DNA of 64,000 bases from Echinarachnius parma (Eukaryota; Echinodermata; Echinoidea; Clypeasteroida; Echinarachniidae). A program made the translations under genes and the position numbers. Below, piece after piece: positions 33,690 through 44,374 of this stretch (within the stretch, counting starts at the first letter, position 1; every line of letters starts with the position of its first letter). The stretch lies in contig JBAMJV010008113.1 of assembly GCA_037951105.1 (NCBI GenBank), positions 62,001 to 126,000 of the forward strand. The letters run 5' to 3'. Under the pieces are notes generated by a model. The model had not been told where the DNA came from. It worked only from the letters and a program-made list of their open reading frames with translations, and did no database searches.

Positions 33690-35165
33690 TTTGCAAGGTA
33701 TTAAAGGCAGCACTGTAACAATAATGTTGTCATGGCGAGCTGTAAACCAATCATCCACTACACATTTCTATTTCATCTTGAGACCATTGTCAAACAATTG
33801 TAGAACATTTCCTTGCAGACCATTAACAAAGTTAATCTTACATATACATGTATGCTAAAGTGATCAACATTCCAATAACGTAAGTCCTTTACAGGGTATT
33901 AAAGGCTGCAGTTTGCAATTATGTCACCATAATGTGCTGTAAACCAACTTTTCCTTTGACAAAGTTCTATTTTAGCTTAAGATAATTGTCAAAATAGGTA
34001 GTAAAACATATTTCCTTTTATACCATTACAAATGCCAACAATCTTCAATACATTTATGCTAAAGTGAAAGACATTGGCCATAAGACTTTTGCAAGGTATT
34101 AGAGGCAGCAGTGTGCAATACTGTTAATCATGATGCCCTGTAAACCACACTGCCCACAACAAAGGGTCTCTCCAGCTTGTAAGATCACTGTTAAACAGTA
34201 GGATAACATTTCCCTTCATACCATCAAAACATGTCAGCAATCTTATATATCTTTGCCCTACAAAAGATTCTGCCAGGATCCAAATCTAGGCTCCTCACTG
34301 ACTCTTAATTTTATATCACTGGCGATTTTTAGTAGTATTTTTCTTCAACCTTATATACATGTATACAACAAAATGATAGACTGTTTAAAAACGAAAGTCA
34401 TTTGGAAGGTTAGGCAGCCGTATGTAAAATGTTAGTGGGCCTGTGCTAATAATTATTGAGCTGTGCAGTAGGACAACATATCCATTCATACCATTACTGT
34501 CGGCAATGTCATAGATACAACAACGTGATAACATTTTAAAACCAAAATTCCTTTGCCAGGCATAAGAAGCAGCAGTGTGCGATGATGACATCATGATATG
34601 CTGTAAACCACCCTGCGCCCACAGCGAAACACATTTTTCAGCTTGTGATTACTGTCAAACAGTAGGATACAGGGTAGGAAATATACGGGGGCTAAGGGCG
34701 ATTTTGCCCCCTGATTTTCAAAATAGCCCCCTGAAATCAGTAGATAGCCCCTTAAATTACCATAGGGTATTTTGTGATATATTTTGCGATATCCATTAGA
34801 TTGAAAAAGTAGTCCCCTAAAATAAAAAATTAATTCCTGCATTGGTAGGATAACATTTCACTTCGTACCATCACAAACATGTCAGCAATCTTACATACCA
34901 TTTTGCCAAAGATTCTGCAATGATCGAAAGCTAGGCTCCTAACTCGCTCTCACTTTATTACGCTGGCAATTTTTAAGTAGTATTTTGCTTCAACCTTATA
35001 AATGACAAAGTGATAAACAGTTTAAAAACAAAAGGCCTTTGCAAGGTATTAGAGGCAGCAGTGTGCAATGATGGCATCATGATGCACTGTAGACCAACTT
35101 TACCTATGAAAAAGCTCTCTCTCAGTCGCTGTTAAACAGTAGTAGAACATTGCCTTTCATACGTA
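33690..35165 (-). pseudogene. Five decayed tandem copies of the last exon of the deacetylase-like gene
   Basis: Relics at about 33700-33830, 33895-34015, 34097-34222, 34560-34668 (continuing after an insertion at 34845) and 35045-35160 match the functional exon (35332-35458) and its flank. Each keeps versions of 'gctgtaaacca', 'agcttgagatcattgtcaaacaa' and the flanking 'cctttgcaaggtattagaggcagcagtg'. All contain substitutions and indels that break the frame, so they look non-coding. They lie directly downstream of the gene in the same orientation. Confidence 0.8.
34670..34844. mobile_element. hAT-like MITE inserted in a decayed exon copy, 175 bp
   Basis: An 8-bp duplication GTAGGATA (34662-34669 and 34845-34852) brackets sequence starting CAGGGTAGGAAAT and ending TTCCTGCATTG. 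The interior has repeated 'agccccctgaaat' phrases, like the 1763-2068 element. Confidence 0.75.
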
Positions 35166-35331
35166 TAGTCAGCAATCTTAACAAAGTGATAAACATTTAA
35201 AAAACAAAATATTGACCAACAGTCCTCTGCATGTCTCTCTTGTAAGAGACAAAGGATGCCCTGAGCATCTTGTAAAAGATGGAATTGGCGCATTATAAAA
35301 ACTCCTTTAAAGACAACAGTATGCTAACTTG

Positions 35332-36159
35332 TCATGATGCGGTGTAAACAGCCTTCCCCATGACAAAGGTCTCTTTCAGCTTGAGGTCGTTGTCAAACAA
35401 CAGGAGATCTGCTCTCTTGCCCACTTCAATCTGACCTATGTCCGGAATCTTAGCAATCCTGTATTATAAAAGATACAAAAGGGGTGGAAATCCTTAATTT
35501 GTTTAGATATTTGTTTCATGGACGTGGTGTGGCAAGATTGGTAGAGCGCGCGCTTTCCAATCGTGAGATCCCGAGTTCGAACTCAGTGTATGCCCATCGC
35601 GTTTGTCTTTCAGCAAGACAATTAATCCACTATTGCTGCTCTCTACCCAGGTGTATAAATGGGGACCTGGTAGGAGTGGAACGTGTATGCAATTGTACTT
35701 GTATACCGTTAAGTGCGCCATATGGCTGCCAGAATGCATTGCTCCCAAGGGAGCAGAGAGTGCACGTTATGTGCGGAATGATTGTGAGTGTGTCCGATGA
35801 CCGGGGTAATAATACTGTAAAGCGCTTAGAGATGATTATCAATCATATTAGGCGCTATATAAATCGAAACATTATTATTTTTTATTATTATCATTCACTC
35901 TTCCCATTCATCATCACAACCCTTTGCACAATCGATTTAATTTGACCTGGTTATCATCACTGTAACTTTCCCTATCATTTTCATGATTGTTTTCTTCATC
36001 ATCATCATCAACAATTTTATCATCACCTTCATCACCCCCATCGTCGTCATCATCATCATCAATCATCACCACCATCCCTATCTCCGTCCGTTGATGATCA
36101 TCTTTATCATCTTCATCATCATTATCATCAAGAACATCTTTATCATCATCATCATCTTT

Positions 36160-36207
<48 letters not shown>

Positions 36208-39200
36208 TTCATTATCAACTTTATCAACTTCATCCCCAACTTCATCACCATCATCATCATTACTACGATTATCATCATCAACTTCATTCTCCTCATCCTC
36301 ATCTTTGTTAAATTTACCTAGCTGGGTTCTCTGCTACCATGGCAACAGCCTTGCCCAGGCCGACCTTGAAGATCTTGACCAGAGACTTGAATGCATCCAG
36401 ACAGGAGCAACATGAGCCAGCCAGGGTTGTAGTGCCACTGACCACAAGGCATTTACCATCGGCTGAGACTTGCACTGTCAAGAAACAACAGAGTGGAGAT
36501 ATTCACAATTGTCATCTTTGTCTTCATCTCGATCATCATGTCTGATTTCATCATTACGTTACCATCATATGAAACCAACTCCCAGATGAATGTCGTTGTG
36601 CCCCAACTCTACAAAGATTTAAGGACCTACTGAAAAAATATGAATTTTGACGTATTGCAAACAAATATTTAAGCTTTGCATCCCATTGCTTACATTCATG
36701 CCGACTGTACAAGATAGCCACACCTTGGCCCTGTTGCAGAAAGAGATACAATCAATTGTAAGTTACAATTGATTGTAAGTCTGACAATTTGCACGTTTCA
36801 TCCACTCAGATTTGCGCATTTAGAACACATGATCCGACTTACAATTACCGGTAATTGTAACTTACAATCGATTGCATCTTATTCTGCAACAGGGAATTAG
36901 GAATTAGAACAAGGAATTATCTTCTTAGACTCTCTCTTACCTATCTCCTGTTTGTTAGTTCTCACATATCCACCCCTATATCTGTCTTTCAACAGTTCCT
37001 TTCGGAGCTACATCATGGTCACCTTGAACGTGCAAGTATAAATTCAATTTACTATCTCTGTTGCTGTGCCTGTATTGTTTGGAATAGTCTGCATAAAATA
37101 CCTCCCACACAATTTCTGAAAATCAATTCGATACTCAGTTGTGCCTGTCCCACAGTTACTACATAGTCTTGTGACTATACAGCCTTTGTATTGTCCCTTC
37201 GTTAGACAAAATACTGTTTAAATGCATGTATAAATTCAACCTACTATCTCTGTTACTGTAGGACATCTTCTTGTTCGGAATGGCTTCTGCCGTGCAGTCT
37301 GAAACGAAGGCTACCTGGCTGTAATGCCTCGCACTCAGGACGTTGGAGACAGTGAGAGGGTGGCTGCAATGCAATCAAAAGAAATACAAATCAAATCAAA
37401 CTGATGCTATGGATTCTTCAAGTGAAGTGTCATCTACACATCCAGACTTATACTTATCATCTCATTACCATCAACATGTAGTAAGAGGGTGGCTGCAAAT
37501 CAGAGAGAATGACAGCATTAATAAATTAACACATTTACACTGATTAGCCCTGTCATGGTTCATTATTCATGTAAACAAAAAAAGGATGAAGTTCTTTGTG
37601 TGGCAGGGGTATACAGGGATGAAGCTCTTAAATGAAAGGAGATTCAAATTGGGTTGGAAATTAAATCAGTTATCATTACATCATTGCTCAATCATTTTCC
37701 ACAGAATAAAATTTAAAAAAATTTCCTACAAGATGGGAATGTTAGCAAATCTATTCCGTATCTAAGTATCATGGATTTTTTTTCTTCTTTCTGTAACCAT
37801 GTTAAAAGACAATGCAATCTTATTGTTACATTAAAAACAACTTTGGGATTTTGGCTTGCAAAAGGAGAACAGTATCTTTAACTTACACATGACAAAGATC
37901 TCCGATGACTTCCACAGTGGGCGGGGCAAGTTGATGGTATCCTGGCAACAAGGGGAAGTGATCTGTCATCCCAAAGTTCACAAGGCTGGGATTTCTGGAA
38001 CAAAAATATGAAAAAGGGGGGATTGAAGAATATATTAACTTGTTTCAAATGATCCATAAATGTTTTTGTGGCCCAAACATCAGTTCCAGTGGCCCTGGGC
38101 TGCGGGCCAGTGTGAATTACAAGCCCTACAGATGGGGAATGATATACATTTAAAATAGCAATTATTACAAAAAAATAATAATTTGAAAATGTGCATACAA
38201 CATAAGGGAACAGTGCAAAATCAAACACATGCCTATGGGAACTTGGTGGACATGTACAAAGTCTATGGGGATTTCAGAATGTGGAAGAGAACAAGTGAAG
38301 TATGTTACGTATGACGGTTGTTGCAGACATTGAAGAGATGTGTGATAAGGTATTGTTGGAATGTAACAGATCCTATTGCCCATAGATTGGAAAATGTGTA
38401 TTAATCATATAAAGAAAACAGTGCAAAAATAAACCCATGCATGTACAAAGAATCTCAAAGAGAACAAGTTAATTATGTTACCTATGGTAGAAGTTGCAGA
38501 CATTAAAGAGATGTGTGATATGGAATTGCCGAGATGTATCGAGTCTTAGTGTTCCTAGATTGGAAATGTGTATTAAGCATTTAAAGGAAACAGTGCAAAA
38601 ATAAACTGTGCGTGTACAAAGTTCATGGGAATTTCAGAATCTCAAAGAGAATGTTCAAGTTTATTCAGATACGTGTGATCGTCCGTTCATTCGCGTCTCT
38701 TCAGATCAAAACTAAAGTTTCTAAATTAAATCCTTTCATCCTGTGATTGCTGCAATGGCTGACCAGCCATTTCATAAAACACTTGCAATTGTTGTAAATG
38801 TTCAATTATTGTAACTATTTGGTCATCAACCAATCAGCATGGAGCATTACAGTTGTTGCCATGGTAGTTACAATAATTGGACACTTACAACAATTGCAAG
38901 TGTCTTATGAAATGGACTACTGGTCCTTATGAATGAGATGGCCATTGCAGCAATCGCACGATGGAAGGATTCAATTTAGAAACTCTAATCTTTTATCTGA
39001 GGAGACATGAACGAACGATCACAGGTGTCTGAATTTGATTGTTCTCTTGTTCTGATCATACCTGTGATGAAAGTTGCAGACATTGAAGAGATGTGTGATA
39101 TGGAACTGTTGGGATGTATCGAGTCTTAGCGCTCCTAGGATCTCATCCTCTTTGGCCACTCGGTCGTGTCCTAAGGCTGGAACTATACCTCTGAGAGAAA

Positions 39201-42200
39201 AGAATACAAAAAACAGTTACATCATAAATAATTGAAATAAATGTGACATACTTAATTATTTTAATTATTTTGTTTGCTTGTATTACAGTTAACCTGCCAA
39301 AAATGTATTTTTATGAAATGTACGATGTATACAATGTGACCTTACACCACAATATGACTGTTAAGTCACAGTGGTAGTCTCTCTGTGATTATCTGAAATA
39401 GTCAAATTTTGTTTGAAATATGAGATCAGGATTTTGATGTTTCCTGAATGAGGGTATCTTAATCTACCTTCTGTAAAGATTTGAGCATCAGAAATCATGT
39501 TTAAATGTTATATTTCATCAAATAAAAATTATTAGATTGTAGCACTTGAATGGACGCTTATCTTTTAAATGGTCAGTTTTCTCCCTTGTATTAAAACTGC
39601 TTCAGCCATGTTCCACATATTTGGCACTTATTTTGAAAGGGTTTGCTTAGTCTGAAAATGATATAGTAATATACTATTTCAAAGGTTATGACTTCTACTT
39701 GAATAACATGTGAAAATCATTAATTTGCTTTAATTTGGCACCCAGAGGGTTAAAGGCAGGCTTGCAAACCTTTCTAGAAGGAGTTTCATCCGCTGGTAGC
39801 CATCTTGTGCTTCTACATGTGGGCTGATGGTCATCATCTTACAGCTTGGCATGGCGTCCAGGAGCCGCCGAAACTTATCCAGCGGCATTCGCTGCTCTCC
39901 CACTGGTAGCCCACCAAAGTCATTCACAATGGGACCCTGCGAAATAAATATAATTGATGCAACGTTTTAGCCACCAGAAAAATCCACTAGGCAACCTGAA
40001 ACTCATGCTGTATTAGTTGTCAGGCCAAGCAGGCCAGGGGCAGGCCAGGGGCAGGCCAGGGGCAGGCCACCACAAAAATGTTAAAGGGATCTTGTAACAC
40101 TGTAATTCGTAAATTCTGAATTTCTCTTTTGATATAAAGATTATAGTTTTCTCCCTGGGAGACTTTCAACTGTGTACACAGTAAGTGCATTGAGTTAGTG
40201 AACATCAGTTGCATTTTTGCTCATTACTCAGTAATATGATATTCAATTACCATGGGATTTTCACAAATCACTTGACCAGTGGATTTATCAGATCACGGAT
40301 TATATACCCATTTGATCCACCCTTTGGCAGTTTTTGCACATGTAACAACAAAGTTACTAGATCGCTTTCAGGGCAAGGTAAAACATACCTCAGCATGTAT
40401 CCCCTCACACGTTGCCCCTCTGTCCGTCTTGCCGACAATCTCCTCAAGAATGCCAAGCGTCTCAAACACTCTACCAGCTTCTAGGTCCTCTGGGAAGACA
40501 GTTGATGCGAGGAAAGACGTGACCCCATACCTTGGCAGTCTCACTTGGGTGTATTCTGTAGGTTGAATAATAATAACAATGATAGACAAGCATTTATATT
40601 GCGCCATTAATCTAGACATTCTATTCCGAGGCGCATCATACTGTACAGTATATTATTACCCTGGCTGTAGTAGCCGAGCTGCCTGCAAGCGTGGCAAGCA
40701 AGCGCATCAAGCATTTCAAGGAATAAATTCCTGCCAGGTACCCATTTACTACACCTGGGTTGAGAGCAGCAATTGTGGATATAAAGTGTCTTGAAATAAA
40801 AATGTACAATGTAAGTGTAAATTGTGTGAGAGGATTGGATGTCAAGCGTTTTGTGAGCTACAACAAACTAGAGTTGACTGATCAAGATTATTTACTTTTC
40901 ATAGAGATACATGCACGAATGTAATGAGCTGCTGCTATCGTTGATATTTATATTCTGAAATGAAATGTAAATACATACCAATGATTCTGTATGTTATTAA
41001 TTTATTCATGGTTTTTATTGTCAACACGAATAGCAGCAAACAAGCTGAATTGCACATGATTTCCATTGAAATACATCTTATTGTTTTATTGTGATATATG
41101 TATGGTATGTATTTAAAAAAATTATTGCAGGACTCATTACGATGCTAGCATCTTTATACTTTCCACATTCCAATAATGTTTAGCTCTTAATCGAGAATAT
41201 AGTCAAAACTGCCTTTGTGGCCACTTGTCTATAGCAGGCTTTAGCAGCCAACATGCCTATAGTACCGTAATAGAGAATTCTAGCACTTAAACAAAACAGT
41301 TTTATGAAACCTGTCGAGAGGTCCTCTGTCTACAGAGGCCACTTTTATTGTATTGTTTAGGCAGTCACTATGCACAGGTTTGACGATATAGATTTTCAAA
41401 GTCTTTGCTCCAACTTGGACAGTTTCAATGAATAACAAAGTTTAATGAATTTATTGTACCCCAGTCCTATGCCCAAGCCTCCACACTATCTTTTTTCCTT
41501 ACATGACCATTTGGGCGCAAGTAAACTCATAGCATTTCAAATTGTACTTGCCCAAATAGCTTGCTTACTTAATGATATCTGCATACAGGAATTACATTAT
41601 TCTCTTGTAGTTGACCAGTAATTATGTTGCCCAATCGGGCAACCAAAGTACCAAACTAGGCAAATTTTGACATTTTACTTGCCCAACATCAATTTTAACT
41701 TGCCCTGGGCAATAGGGCAAGTGCTAGTGTCCTGCTATTACCCAAACACTTTTTTCATTTTGTTTTGTTACCTGGGTGTTGCCAAAAGTCCAGAAGGTCA
41801 TCTGCTCCACCTGCAGAAGAAAACAATCAAAATACATTAAGAAAAACATAGCGTGAGCAACAAATTTAAGAAATAGAACAATTATAATTAATGATAATAA
41901 TAACAATAACAATGATTACAATAATAATGATTTGATAATAATGATAATAATAAGCTAATAATAATTAACACGATTTATAGAGCACTTAATATCCCCATCT
42001 GTACAATATTATTGCCCCGGTCATCAGACACACTCACAATCAATTTAACAAAGTAATTTATTTGGTTTGCTTGCCAACTTGAAGAATACTGACCGAGTCC
42101 ATGATGATGGATATCAACGAATCCAGGCGTTACAATCTCAGCATAGTGGTGGTCCACTGCACTCTTCACTAAATCAGTCTCTTGGTCCAACACAGCTACA

Positions 42201-42959
42201 CAGACATGGAAAAACAAGTCAAATCAGAATGTAATTGGTTAAAAGTAAAACAGAGTCAGAGCCTCACAGTTAATTTGTGACATTACTTACTTGGAAATTC
42301 AAATTGGATTGAAAATTGAAACGTAAATTTGTTATTTATTGTTAACAGATCTGCTGGTTGCTAAATGCTTAGGATTAGTTAGCCTGGACCTGGCCTGATG
42401 AACAAAAACAACATTGCAATGGCAATGGCCAATGGCAATGGCAATGCCATGGCAATGGCATGCAATGGCAATGTGCATGTTTTATTGGGGGCATGTTTTG
42501 CTGTACCATTTCTAATTTTCTTTGTTAACGTAAATAAATGCGATACAGATTACATTACAGTACTCCAGTCTCCAATTAATACATGTTGCTAAATACTACA
42601 GTGATTGAACTGTTGATTCATAATAGATCTAGACTAGCTGGCACTGTCAGCGTTATATGGCTGTAATTATGCCAGCGGCAACATAATAATGACAGAATTG
42701 AGCTCAATTACGCATACACAAATAAGCTACTAAAACAGAACTAACACAATATCCAATATATGGGGCAATACATTTCTCACAAACAGAAATTACGATCGTT
42801 TGAACTGTGTGTAAATTGATTAAATTCACATGAAATACACCGTAAGAACGTACCTGTTATGAGTCCGTCTTCTATGATGATGTGTAGATTGCCTTCCTGA
42901 ACCTCACCACCTGGCAACGCCAGTTGTTTGCAAGAAATACAGGTGTAATTCTCCTCCAT
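35332..42959 (-). CDS. AMDHD2-like: N-acetylglucosamine-6-phosphate deacetylase-like amidohydrolase, complete (10 exons)
   Basis: Exons are 42959-42854, 42195-42094, 41810-41772, 40555-40389, 39936-39770, 39190-39062, 37994-37887, 37363-37257, 36474-36318 and 35458-35332. All phases agree, giving 402 aa, close to the NagA family length. The family removes acetate from GlcNAc-6-phosphate in the cytosol. Metal and catalytic motifs: PGFVDIHHHG, EGIHAEGP (Glu ligand), PALGHD and ITHLFN (His ligands), a DLCHVHP histidine, and FVSDC, whose Asp is the general base in the family. The end has IEVGKRADLLLFD, typical of amidohydrolases. The HHHG motif and the long FHHRNPSLVNFGM region differ from vertebrate AMDHD2, where I expect an Asn-Gly motif at the first site, so this may be a paralogue or a bacterial-type enzyme rather than the AMDHD2 orthologue. 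SINEs abut two acceptors and decayed exon copies surround exons 6, 8 and 10. Confidence 0.9.
35516..35890 (+). repeat. tRNA-derived SINE, full length
   Basis: The head has an A box TGGCAAGATTGG and a B box GAGTTCGAACTC. The middle has 'acccaggtgtataaatggggacctgg', and the tail reads 'aggcgctatataaatcgaaac' followed by ATT repeats. About 60 bp from the exon 10 acceptor of the deacetylase-like gene and in opposite orientation. The head is diverged from a functional tRNA. Confidence 0.85.
35985..36300 (+). repeat. (ATC)n microsatellite
   Basis: About 300 bp of interrupted ATC trinucleotides in intron 9 of the deacetylase-like gene. It produces spurious Ile- and Met-rich ORFs on both strands. 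Confidence 0.95.
36733..36890. mobile_element. Complete small palindromic MITE, 158 bp
   Basis: GTTGCAGAAAGAGATACAATC at the left and GATTGCATCTTATTCTGCAAC at the right, bordered by CCCT and AGGG. It is in the intron between exons 8 and 9 and is the best-preserved member of the family. Confidence 0.85.
37015..37090 (-). pseudogene. Decayed partial copy of exon 8 of the deacetylase-like gene
   Basis: On the minus strand ACTATTCCAAACAATACAG and CAACAGAGATAGTA match the end of exon 8 and its donor flank (37300-37225). Only the 3' end is duplicated, and no donor-competent frame is obvious. Confidence 0.6.
38300..38560 (-). pseudogene. Two extra copies of the 3' part of exon 6
   Basis: Copies at about 38555-38475 and 38390-38300 (minus). 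The first keeps an open frame (RLDTSRQFHITHLFNVCNFYHR) including the metal-ligand His region, a GT donor and a possible AG acceptor. The second is more degraded (no GT at the matching donor). The repeated unit of about 190 bp includes intron sequence ('ggaaacagtgcaaaaataaac'). They could be relic duplicates or, for the first, an alternative exon lacking the upstream GHD motif. Confidence 0.65.
38655..39050. mobile_element. Nested fold-back elements in intron 6
   Basis: Outer inverted arms run from about 38655 (ATTCAGATACGTGTGATCG) to 39050. An inner palindrome at 38767-38926 has CCATTTCATAAAACACTTGC and its inverse. Together they form about 400 bp of hairpin adjacent to exon 6. Confidence 0.75.
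40020..40073 (+). repeat. About 15-bp tandem repeat GGCAGGCCAGG
   Basis: Four short copies of GGCAGGCCAGGGGCA-type sequence in intron 4 of the deacetylase-like gene. Confidence 0.8.
40565..40800 (-). repeat. SINE copy abutting the exon 4 acceptor
   Basis: On the minus strand it carries 'acccaggtgtagtaaatgggtacctgg' and ends with 'aatgcgccatataaatgc'-like sequence plus a TTATTATTA tail about 10 bp before the acceptor of exon 4 (40555). The T-rich tail provides the pyrimidine-rich tract. Confidence 0.7.
41935..42055 (-). repeat. SINE 3' fragment
   Basis: The minus strand reads GATTGTGAGTGTGTCTGATG then CCGGGGCAATAATATTGTAC and an ATT tail, matching the 3' third of the SINE at 35516-35890. It lies about 40 bp after exon 2. 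Confidence 0.75.
42415..42478 (+). repeat. (GGCAAT)n hexamer tract
   Basis: Ten or so imperfect copies of GGCAAT in intron 1 of the deacetylase-like gene. Confidence 0.85.
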
Positions 42960-43385
42960 AATGACTGAAACGATCAACTAGCGGACACTTCGTCAACAAC
43001 AAGTTTTGCCAATTATCAACAGCTCCCTCTAGCTCTTTGATCGCATATCATCATCATCATCATCATCATCTAGACAGGAGTGTAGGGTAGCCCTGTAGAT
43101 CTCCCGGTCATAAACACGTTGATAGCATTTCTTTTACTGACTGTGCACAGCATGTTTTTCCATCGATATAAAAATGCATGACGTACTTTTCTATACATCA
43201 CGTTTATTCTGCAGCATTATCAATTACTTTGTAATAATACAAATACACCAAACCTTTATTTGATGTAAACCAAGCATGTACATTGCACATTTATGTTATA
43301 ATTATAGTCCCCCTTAACCCCTTTTTTATGTTCTGTTATCCTTTCTTCATTCATGCTGCTTATCAGTTGATTTTTTAAAAATATA

Positions 43386-44374
43386 CTCCGCAAAAAAAGA
43401 AACTGGACACTTGTATAAGTTGAAATATTTCATACTAATGCACAATAAAGTGTACATGATCATATATCAAATTAAAGGGAATTTAGTCCTCTACATGCAG
43501 GGTATAACTTAAAGGTGTAATCGTTCATGCATAAAATGCCATGGTCAATTAACAATAGCAAGGTCTGTTTTCAAAAATAGCAAAACAATGAGGGACCACA
43601 CCATTCGACTGAAATGATAGTAAGCGTTTCACTTAAAACAAGATGAGCGGGGCAACTAAATTATGACATTATTCAACTTTATTGTTATGAACAAACTCTG
43701 GAAATACAAATTTGTCAATAAAACAGGGCCAGGTTATGAGAGCATTATCATACTGGTCTGTATTAGAGGCATGAAGCTTGTCTATTTCATGTGTCCCCTG
43801 CAATTTTAACCATATTTACCTAGAGAAATGGCATGTTAAAGACTGCCCAACTGTTTGACCAAGGGTGACTTCAGGTTTTGAAGATCTTAATTTGGACTAC
43901 GGTAGAATTCTTGAGAAGAATTTATACCATTTCCATGCTGAAATAAGGGCACAAACTGTGGTTTTGACTAATAAAGCTTTGCCATGGAATTCCCCATTTT
44001 GTTACTTTTTGATTAAAATACCCCCTATAACGTTCACAATTTGTCTTCACGTATACTCTTTATTGAGATGAAGATAGAAAAGGTCACATTTGTAATGAAA
44101 AAATATGCCATCTCATGAATATAGCGGTTTAGATTATGCTTATCAACATTTATATGGTTGCGCGGATGTTCCATTTTTGCTATTTTTGAAAACAGACCTT
44201 GGTGTGGTTAATTGACCGTGACAAGTCATGCATGAATGATTTAATCTGGATTTTATGCAAATATTGAAGAGGGTAATTTTATCTTTAATTTGATATACAA
44301 TATCATATATTTTATCGTTAATGAATACGAAATATTTGGTCTCATACAAGTGTCCAGTTTCTTTTTTTGCGGAG
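43386..44374. mobile_element. Non-autonomous Tc1/mariner-like element, 989 bp
   Basis: Perfect inverted ends CTCCGCAAAAAAAGAAACTG and CAGTTTCTTTTTTTGCGGAG, with TATA at both borders (TA target). Terminal similarity extends beyond 100 bp on each side. No transposase frame is visible, so it would depend on a related active element. Confidence 0.88.

Noticed and set aside
35516-35590. Functional tRNA gene
   Set aside because: A and B boxes are present, but the body continues as a SINE with a conserved middle and an ATT tail.
35983-36321. Ile-rich and Met-rich ORFs
   Set aside because: Products of an (ATC)n microsatellite.
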